Positions 56,801 to 64,000 of a DNA stretch of 64,000 nucleotides are shown here, in pieces (the first letter of the stretch is position 1; every line of letters starts with the position of its first letter). The stretch covers positions 43,096,509 through 43,160,508 of the forward strand of contig JAQNBH010000009.1 in assembly GCA_028752905.1 (NCBI GenBank). The letters are read 5' to 3'. The position numbers were made by a program, and so were the translations under genes. A model generated the notes under the pieces. The model made no database searches and had not been told where the DNA came from. It saw nothing but the letters and a program-made list of their open reading frames with translations. This DNA is from Cladorhizidae sp. MBARI D1340-BT2. Its lineage: Eukaryota; Porifera; Demospongiae; Poecilosclerida; Cladorhizidae.

Positions 56801-57622
56801 CTAGTATACACCAGCAGCTACTCTAGTATACACCAGCAGCTACTCTAGTATACACCAGCAGCTACTCTAGTATACACCAGCAGCTACTCTAGTATACACC
56901 AGCAGCTACTCTAGTATACACCAGCAGCTACTCTAGTATACACCAGCAGCTACTCTAGTATACACCAGCAGCTACTCTAGTATACACCAGCAGCTACTCT
57001 AGTATACACCAGCAGCTACTCTAGTATACACCAGCAGCTACTCTAGTATACACCAGCAGCTACTCTAGTATACACCAGCAGCTACTCTAGTATACACCAG
57101 CAGCTACTCTAGTATACACCAGCAGCTACTCTAGTATACACCAGCAGCTACTCTAGTATACACCAGCAGCTACTCTAGTATACACCAGCAGCTACTCTAG
57201 TATACACCAGCAGCTACTCTAGTATACACCAGCAGCTACTCTAGTATAGACCAGCAGCTACTCTAGTATACACCAGCAGCTACTCTAGTATACACCAGCA
57301 GCTACTCTAGTATACACCAGCAGCTACTCTAGTATACACCAGCAGCTACTCTAGTATACACCAGCAGCTACTCTAGTATACACCAGCAGCTACTCTAGTA
57401 TACACCAGCAGCTACTCTAGTATACACCAGCAGCTACTCTAGTATACACCAGCAGCTACTCTAGTATACACCAGCAGCTACTCTAGTATACACCAGCAGC
57501 TACTCTAGTATACACCAGCAGCTACTCTAGTATACACCAGCAGCTACTCTAGTATAGACCAGCAGCTACTCTAGTATACACCAGCAGCTACTCTAGTATA
57601 CACCAGCAGCTACTCTAGTACA
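47880..57622. repeat. 22-bp satellite, about 440 copies, extremely uniform
   Basis: The unit core is AGCAGCTACTCTAGTATACA followed by CC. Over 9.7 kb only a few variants occur: TACAGACC near both edges and near 48025, 48470 and 48840; TATAGACC near 57247 and 57555; single-base insertions at about 49038, 49632 and 50757. Since 22 is not a multiple of three, no frame stays open. It separates the visible RASAL1-like exons from whatever is to the right. Confidence 0.98.
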
Positions 57623-57754
57623 GACTAGTGGCTAGCTTTAGGTAGCATTGGTACCCAACCAGCATTGCATATAATTGTTCTCCCACTATCACTCTTCACA
57701 GCAATGCCAAGCCAAGCCCTCCTCACTCTCAAAGTCTGTCCCATTCATAGCAGG

Positions 57755-58230
57755 TCTTGGTAACAAGCCACACACAGTATAAGTACCTGCACCATGAAAC
57801 ACCCTCACTATCGCCACTGGTCATGGTAATAAGCCACACACAGTATAAGTGCCTGCACCATGAAACACCCTCACTCTCGGCCACTGGTCTTGACAGTATA
57901 AGTGCCTGCACCATGAAACACCCTCACTCTCGGCCACTGGTCTTGACAGTATAAGTGCCTGCACCATGAAACACCCTCACTCTCGGCCACTGGTCTTGAC
58001 AGTATAAGTGTCTGCACCATGAAACACCCTCACTCTCGGCCACTGGTCTTGACAGTATAAGTACCTGCACCATGAAACACCCTCACTCTCGGCCACTGGT
58101 CATGGTAACAAGCCACACAAAGTATAAGTATCTGCACCATGAAACACCCCCACTCTCGCCACAGGTCTTGGTAACAAGCCACACAAAGTATAAGTATCTG
58201 CACCATGAAACACCCTCACTCTCGGTCACA
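57755..58230. repeat. 53-bp minisatellite, about 9 copies
   Basis: Units contain AGTATAAGTGCCTGCACCAT and GAAACACCCTCACTCTCGGC. Outer copies have a longer spacer with GGTAACAAGCCACACA. Confidence 0.94.
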
Positions 58231-58700
58231 AAGAACAACATCCTCCATGAAAATCCCAGGCACTGCTGGATGTATATGCTAATCCCATTTGCCATGGAAA
58301 ACATGGGTGAGTTATTTGTGGTCTTCTTCGGAAGCTCCAAGCACAACAATCAGCTGCCTGCAGCTGCCCTCAACTTCATACAGGATACAAACTTCATACA
58401 GGATACAAACTTCATACAGGATACAAACTGTGTAGTTAATTATTCATTGTTGTTGTTCTGTTGTAACAACAACAACAACAATAATTATAATGCAACAGCT
58501 CTGATAAAACTTGCACGATTATTTTTAGCTGACGTCAAATACTTTAAGGATTCTATTTTTAAATCTTTTTTTGTTTTGTTTTTAAACACAAACAAGAATC
58601 CTTAATTAAAGTTCCAATCATAATTGACTACAAGTACACACCGTAAACTGATATTCAGTTTCCTACAATGCAGAGCTTAGCTTGGCTTGGGAAAGGGAGG
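58231..58700. other. Spacer with small repeats
   Basis: Three copies of CTTCATACAGGATACAAA (58374-58427), a short (ACA)n, and an AT-rich stretch with an inverted AAGGATTCT/AAGAATCCTT pair. A + frame before a GTGAGT near 58309 is open but matches nothing I recognise. Confidence 0.5.
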
Positions 58701-58714
58701 GGGGGTGGACCGCT

Positions 58715-59570
58715 TCTCTGAGGCTACTGCCAGTCTTCACCTGTACTAGGGTCTGGACCGCTTCTCTGAGGCTACTGCCAGCCTTCACCTGTACTAGGGT
58801 CTGGACCGCTTCTCTGAGGCTACTGCCAGCCTTCACCTGTTCTAGGGCCTGGACCACTTCTCTAAGGCTACTGCCAGCCTTCACCTGTTCTAGGGCCTGG
58901 ACCACTTCTCTGAGGCTACTGCCAGCCTTCACCTGTTCTAGGGCCTGGACCACTTCTCTAAGGCTACTGCCAGTCTTCACCTGTTCTAGGGTCTGGACTA
59001 CTTCTCTGCCAGCCTTCACCTGTTCTAGGGCCTGGTCCACTTGTCTGAGGCTACTGCCAACCTTCACCTGTACTAGGGTCTGGACCGCTTCTCTGAGGCT
59101 ACTGCCAGCCTTCACCTGTCTGGACCACTTCTCTAAGGCTACTGTCAGCCTTCACCTGTTCTAGGGTCTGGACCACTTCTCTAAGGCTACTGCCAGCCTT
59201 CACCTGTTCTAGGGCCTGGACCACTTCTCTGAGGCTACTGCCAGCCTTCACCTGTTCTAGGGCCTGGACCACTTCTCTAAGGCTACTGCCAACCTTCACC
59301 TGTTCTAGGGCCTGGACCACTTCTCTAAGGCTACTGCCAGCCTTCACCTGTTCTAGGGCCTGGACCACTTCTCTAAGGCTACTGCCAGTCTTCACCTGTT
59401 CTAGGGCCTGGACCACTTCTCTAAGGCTACTGCCAGCCTTCACCTGTTCTAGGGCCTGGACCACTTCTCTAAGGCTACTGCCAGTCTTCACCTGTTCTAG
59501 GGCCTGGACCACTTCTCTAAGGCTACTGCCAGTCTTCACCTGTTCTAGGGCCTGGAGCACTTCTCTTAAG
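58715..59570. repeat. 48-bp minisatellite, about 18 copies
   Basis: Units contain CTGGACCACTTCTCTAAGGC, TACTGCCAGCCTTCACC and TGTTCTAGGG. On the minus strand each reads as a 16-residue unit, LEQVKAGSSLREVVQA. A shortened unit near 59118 breaks the frame. Confidence 0.95.
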
Positions 59571-59864
59571 GTTACTGCCTGTCTGTTGCTGCAAAATAGT
59601 TGCTTCCATTAGTTGCTTCCATATGCCTCCAGTATTAAATGTGAGGGCTGTCCAGTACTTCCACAACCTTTTCCAAAGATATCCCGAATCCTGAGATAAG
59701 AATGTCCCTGGTGAGGGTGACTGACTAGCCAGCATGGATCCTGGAATTGTTGTGCCCTACGGATACTTCAGTCCTAGCCTTGGCTCTAGCACTATCTACC
59801 CCCGGCCATAGAAAGACCACTAACCCTAGTAGAGTGCCTAGACAAGCTCCAGCCCTAGATTACC

Positions 59865-60020
59865 CCTAAATAGAATATTCCTAACCCTAGAATACCCCTG
59901 ACCCTAGAATACCCCTAACCCTAGAATACCCCTAACCCTAGAATACCCCTGACCCTAGAATACCCCTAACCCTAGAATACCCCTAACCCTAGAATACCCC
60001 TAACCCTAGAATACCACTAA
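59865..60020. repeat. 17-bp repeat rich in CCCTAA
   Basis: The unit is TAACCCTAGAATACCCC, about 8 copies, inside a wider CCCTAG-rich zone (59740-60170). The telomere-type string CCCTAACCCTA occurs repeatedly. Confidence 0.9.
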
Positions 60021-60289
60021 ACTTAATCCTAGAATGCCTAGACTATCCCTAGCCCTAGACTATGCCTGTCCTAGCCCTAATATACTACTAAGCCATTAGA
60101 CGCCTAACCACAAGGAATACCTCTAGCCATGGTCCAAGCCCACCAAGCACTAGCCCTAGAGTACCCCCTGGTTCTGGGACCCATAGTCAGTTACCCTCAC
60201 TAGGGACATTCCAGGATAACCCCAAGCTTCCTGGGAACCCCAGTGTCACACAGCTGGTGATATTTAGGACATCAAATCACCGATGACAC

Positions 60290-60665
60290 GGTACTCCAGG
60301 GGTACTAAACACTCCGGGGGTACAAAATAACAGCAGCTAAAGCAAGTTCTGCACTCCTCTGGGGGTACGTTACTCATGGTGATATTATCCTACCCATGAG
60401 CACAGATGTTTTGTCAATATAGGTAGCTAGGCAGCTTCTTTATGAATAGAAGAAAACAACTTCTATTAGAGGCAGAGCAGTGCTTCTGGAGGGGATATTA
60501 GGGCTTTGAAAGGACCTCTTGCAAAATCGCCAGCCATCCCATTCAGCTCTGAACAGCTCAGAACTTTTTGACATGCCAGACTCTCGAAATGGCCCTTCAT
60601 TCACCCTGCTGCCTGAAGAGGTCAAGGTTGTGCCACATGCAGCTGTAGGCATGCCGCCTGGTGCC
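60290..60665. repeat. Left arm of an inverted duplication
   Basis: Matches the reverse complement of 62295-62700 in colinear blocks: GGGGGTAC, CATGGTGAT, TTTGTCAATATAGGTAGCTA, GAGGCAGAGCAGTGCTT, and a diverged part ending in an A/T-rich tract. Confidence 0.75.
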
Positions 60666-60764
60666 AACCACCAATGCTTTACACTTGTGCTTTTTTCCCT
60701 TTTTTTTAATAAAAAAATTTTTTTTACCTGCAGGAAGAGAACAGGTGCTTTTATAATGGGTAGG

Positions 60765-61385
60765 GGTAGGGAGGGGAGGAGGGAGAGAGAGGAGGGAGAG
60801 AGAGGAGGGAGAGAGAGGAGGGAGAGAGAGGAGGGAGAGAGAGAGGAGGGAGAGAGGAGGGAGAGAGGAGAGAGAGAGAGGAGGGAGAGAGAGGAGGGAG
60901 AGAGAGAGGAGGGAGAGAGAGGAGGGAGAGAGAGGAGGGAGAGAGAGGAGGGAGAGAGAGGAGGGAGAGAGAGGAGGGAGAGAGAGGAGGGAGAGAGAGG
61001 AGGGAGAGAGAGGAGGGAGAGAGAGGAGGGAGAGAGAGGAGGGAGAGAGAGGAGGGAGAGAGAGGAGGGAGAGAGAGGAGGGAGAGAGAGGAGGGAGAGA
61101 GAGGAGGAGAGAGAGGAGGGAGAGAGAGGAGGGAGAGAGAGGAGGGAGAGAGAGGAGGGAGAGAGAGGAGGGAGAGAGAGGAGGGAGAGAGAGGAGGGAG
61201 AGAGAGGAGGGAGAGAGGAGGGAGGAGGGAGGGAGGGAGGAGGGAGGGAGGGAGGGAGGAGGGAGGGAGGGAGGGAGAGAGAGGAGGGAGAGAGGAGGGA
61301 GAGAGGAGGGAGAGAGAGGAGGGAGAGAGGAGGGAGGAGGGAGGGAGGGAGGGAGAGAGGGGAGGGAGAGAGGAGGGAGAGAGTA
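60765..61385. repeat. Purine-only minisatellite
   Basis: About 620 bp of G and A only on +, mainly the 15-bp GGGAGAGAGAGGAGG type, then GGGAGGGAGG runs. Potential triplex- or G-quadruplex-forming DNA. Long open frames on both strands are artefacts. Confidence 0.96.
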
Positions 61386-62294
61386 TGTGTATTGGGGGTG
61401 CGGTAGCATTCCCTCCCTACTTTAAAATGGCGGACAAAAAAGCAAGCAAGCTTATATCTCAGCTAAAACTTACTTTGACAGCTTCTTAGTACAGTTGTTT
61501 AGTATCCTAAACAGTGGCTTAGTATACTAAACAGTGGCTTATCCTAAACGTGGTTTCGGCCAATTTCAACCCCCAAAAACACTTCGAACGTGCCTTGAAT
61601 CATTCATGGAAGTAGTTAACTGGTAGCCCCAAAACCACAAAATTCCGTATCTTTCTAAGAATCATGTGATCCCTTCCCCCCCACCCACACACACATCACC
61701 TGAGTATAATAGGTCTGTTCGTCATAATTAACAGAAGACTACAAACCATTGCAACAACCAATCTGTTTCTGAATTCAGCACTAATCCCATTTCTTTCTTA
61801 AGCCAAACACCCGAATATCAGTAAAAGGTCAAAGTCCAATAAAACACACGCACATACAATTTCATTCCATGACAAGTCAAAACAGCGCAGAACTGCTGAG
61901 CCAGCAAGCAGCTGCACGTTTTGGTACCAATAAGTGCTCAATTTGTTTCCTCAGTTACCTACATACTCATACTGCATGTGTTTATGTGTAGTGTATAACA
62001 CATAGGTACGTGTCGACTTGAGTAGTAGACGTGGTAAATAATAACATCTATGATTGGATATACAATTCTGGTGTTACACTGAGTAACTTCTTGTAGGAGG
62101 CTGCTTGACTATACAAACAAATACCAATGCAGACCACAAGCATTTACAGGAGACCCTTTACCTAATGAAGAGCACTAGGTGTATTATACTTTGGAGTTCA
62201 TTTGTCTACATTTGGTGAATTCTGGTTTTATTTCTTTTTTGAATTTTTTGAATACAATATTCTTTTTTTAAATATAACATTTATTATGTCACAG
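61386..62294. other. Single-copy spacer
   Basis: AT-rich sequence with a short direct repeat CTAAACAGTGGCTTAGTAT at about 61506-61555. A GACCCTTTACC-family MITE fragment is at 62105-62180. No exon was recognised. Confidence 0.5.
62105..62180. mobile_element. MITE-like fragment, same family as 21940-22035
   Basis: Shares GACCCTTTACCTAATGAAGA and the preceding ACCACAAGCATTTACA with the copy near 22000. Confidence 0.5.
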
Positions 62295-62700
62295 TTGCAT
62301 TTGCTGTTGGTGTGGCAAGGAGCCCCATGCAAGCCTCATCAGTGCTCAGTAGGGACCTCCAACACAAGCCTCATGCAGCTCAGCTTGGCCTCATCAGTGA
62401 TCATAATGAACCAAGGATCACTTAGAGAATCAGGCAGGTTTAAAAAGCTGCATTGAACTACACAGCTTTGCTTGGGAAAGTTGAATGGAACAGCTGGTGA
62501 GTCCATAAGCACTGCTCTGCCTCCATAGAAAGTGTCTTCTTCTATTCATGAAGAAGCTGGCTAGCTACCTATATTGACAAAAGACTCATTATCTGCATGC
62601 AGGGTCACCATAACATCACCATGACTGCTACTTCACTGTAGCTTGCTTCAGCTCGGTGATTTGGACCTCTGGGTACAACATCATCAGTGATTTGCTGTAG
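62295..62700. repeat. Right arm of an inverted duplication
   Basis: Inverted relative to 60290-60665 with indels. On the minus strand it contains an open stretch from MDSPAVPFNF to LVLEVPTEH and a stop, without a recognised family. It may be a decayed gene exon or transposon pair. Confidence 0.7.
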
Positions 62701-62910
62701 CTTGGGTCCAACCACCCGGGGGTACCAAATCATCAGGGGTACCAAATCACTGGGGGTACCAAATCACTGGGGGTACCAAATCATCGGGGTTACCAAATCA
62801 CTGGGGGTACCAAATCACTGGGGGTACCAAATCACTGGGGGTACCAAATCACCGGGGGTACCAAATCACTAGGGTTACCAAATCACTGGGGTTATCAAAT
62901 CCCTGGGGAT
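62700..62910. repeat. 17-bp minisatellite, about 12 copies
   Basis: The unit is GGGGGTACCAAATCACT. A degenerate counterpart lies beyond the left arm near 60265-60330. Confidence 0.94.
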
Positions 62911-63430
62911 CCCAAGAGGGGTGTGCAGGTCTGGACTAACAAACTTCAATTCACCGAAACTTCTGGACAAGCAACTCTCTGGTAATAATAATCTCTGGTA
63001 ATAATAATAATAATAACAACAACAACAATAACAGTGCCTGCATGTGGTGAGCACAAGGCTTGTGCACTGGCAGATCTGACACAGAAAAGAACGCAAACGT
63101 CTTTCCAGATGGAAAGTTGAGATGTGCAGTTGCTGTTGTTGACATGCAAGAGCTTTAAGGTTGATTTGCATTGGCACGGCAGTGCAGCTGTCATGCAGGC
63201 CTGGATACACATGCCTATAATTAGACAAATTCAACCCTCGTTGCCAGGACACTGGACAATAAATCATTCCCTAGCCAACCCTAGACACTGATAGTCCTGA
63301 TCAATAGGATTAGCAAACAACTAACAAGCAGCAAGCAGAAGTGTGGGGAATGTCTGTACAGGGAAATCTAACTAGCCAGAGAGGTGATTCACATCTTCTT
63401 TGTCTGAGAGTGCTTGACTCGAATGCCACC
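62911..63430. other. Single-copy spacer with (AAT)n/(AAC)n
   Basis: Contains a trinucleotide microsatellite at about 62983-63032. Minus-strand frames at 63040-63240 are open but unrecognised. Confidence 0.5.
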
Positions 63431-63431
63431 A

Positions 63432-64000
63432 CTGGTAGTAGTGAGGAGAGTCCAACACTGTTCCCTTCATGACTGCAGCAGGGAGGTCCAACACTGTTCC
63501 CTTCATGACTGCAGCAGGGAGAGTCCAACACTGTTCCCTTCATGACTGCAGCAGGGAGAGTTCAACACTGTTCCCTTCATGACTGCAGCAGGGAGAGTCC
63601 AACACTGTTCCCTTCATGACTGCAGCAGGGAGAGTCCAACAGTGTTCCCTTCATGACTGCAGCAGGGAGAGTCCAACACTGTTCCCTTCATGACTGCAGC
63701 AGGGAGAGTCCAACACTATTCCCTTCATGACTGCAGCAGGGAGAGTTCAACACTGTTCCCTTCATGACTGCAGCAGGGAGAGTCCAAACTGTTCCCTTCA
63801 TGACTGCAGCAGGGAGAGTCCAACATTGTTCATGGCTGCAGCAGGGAGAGTCCAACATTGTTCATGACTGCAGCAGGGAGAGTCCAACATTGTTCCCTTC
63901 ATGACTGCAGCAGGGAGAGTGCAACACTGTTCCCTTCATGACTGCAGCAGGGAGAGTCTAACACTGTTCCCTTCATGACTGCAGCAGGGAGAGTCCAACA
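63432..64000. repeat. 37-bp minisatellite, about 15 copies, running off the window
   Basis: Units contain TCCAACACTGTTCCCTTCAT and GACTGCAGCAGGGAGAG. Some lack CCCTT. The array continues past the right edge. Confidence 0.95.

Noticed and set aside
47880..57622. Centromeric or telomeric satellite
   Set aside because: Uniformity alone does not show this. The flanks are gene introns or ordinary arrays, and the unit is not a telomere motif.
1..57622. Unit lengths as multiples of the DNA helical repeat (21, 22, 31, 53, 62, 74 bp)
   Set aside because: Many other units (26, 33, 34, 37, 40, 48, 49, 66 bp) do not fit, so no consistent rule is supported.
60519..61409. Arg/Glu-rich and Ser/Leu/Pro-rich frames of nearly 300 codons
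   Set aside because: They come from a purine-only repeat with 15- and 12-bp units, which keeps frames open on both strands.
57700..64000. Missing N-terminal C2A exons of the RASAL1-like gene
   Set aside because: I looked for SDPY-type C2 loops on the minus strand right of the satellite and found none, so they are probably outside the window.

Overview
This is a metazoan nuclear window. It has spliceosomal introns (GT-AG, from about 80 bp to 6 kb), two multi-exon animal genes, decayed hAT and Ty3/Gypsy-type copies, and an extreme load of tandem repeats. By my own tally roughly 55-60 percent of the 64 kb is minisatellite or satellite DNA. The gene content, the small introns among huge arrays, and many short fold-back elements would fit an early-branching invertebrate such as a demosponge. 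That placement is inference and cannot be settled from this window. I saw no bacterial-type genes, tRNA, rRNA or CRISPR.

Layout. 1-8545 is a 62-bp satellite. 9065-13306 is a 74-bp minisatellite that runs almost up to an exon. 13322-20172 (+) is the 3' part of a CHD1L/ALC1 gene: five exons carry the C-terminal macro domain and, unlike the vertebrate protein, a terminal BRCT domain. Its introns hold 34-, 68-, 21-, 27- and 35-bp arrays and a decayed hAT transposase. A 31-bp array starts about 40 bp after the stop. 23055-25385 is an old hAT element with terminal inverted repeats, an imperfect 8-bp target duplication and a broken transposase on the minus strand.

26893-47109 (-) is a nearly complete RASAL1/RASA4-type Ras GTPase-activating protein. 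Seventeen exons with consistent phases encode about 740 residues in the order part of C2A, C2B, RasGAP, PH, Btk zinc motif. Only the start of C2A is missing. It converges tail to tail with CHD1L. Its introns contain a TA-flanked 1.84-kb inverted-repeat element, several MITE-like fold-backs, a Gypsy RNase H remnant and arrays of 20-66 bp units plus a 3.3-kb 49-bp array.

47880-57622 is a very uniform 22-bp satellite of about 440 copies. 57700-64000 has more arrays (53, 48, 17, 15, 17 and 37 bp) and an inverted duplication around a purine tract. No gene was recognised there.

The most interesting pattern is that several arrays look like copies of the exon-intron junction beside them. The clearest is a 26-bp array that repeats the 5' splice site of a RasGAP exon about 20 times directly after the real one. 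Other examples involve the Btk-motif exon donor, a CHD1L donor and the CHD1L macro-exon acceptor. No self-contained new system was found; this splice-junction amplification is the best lead.
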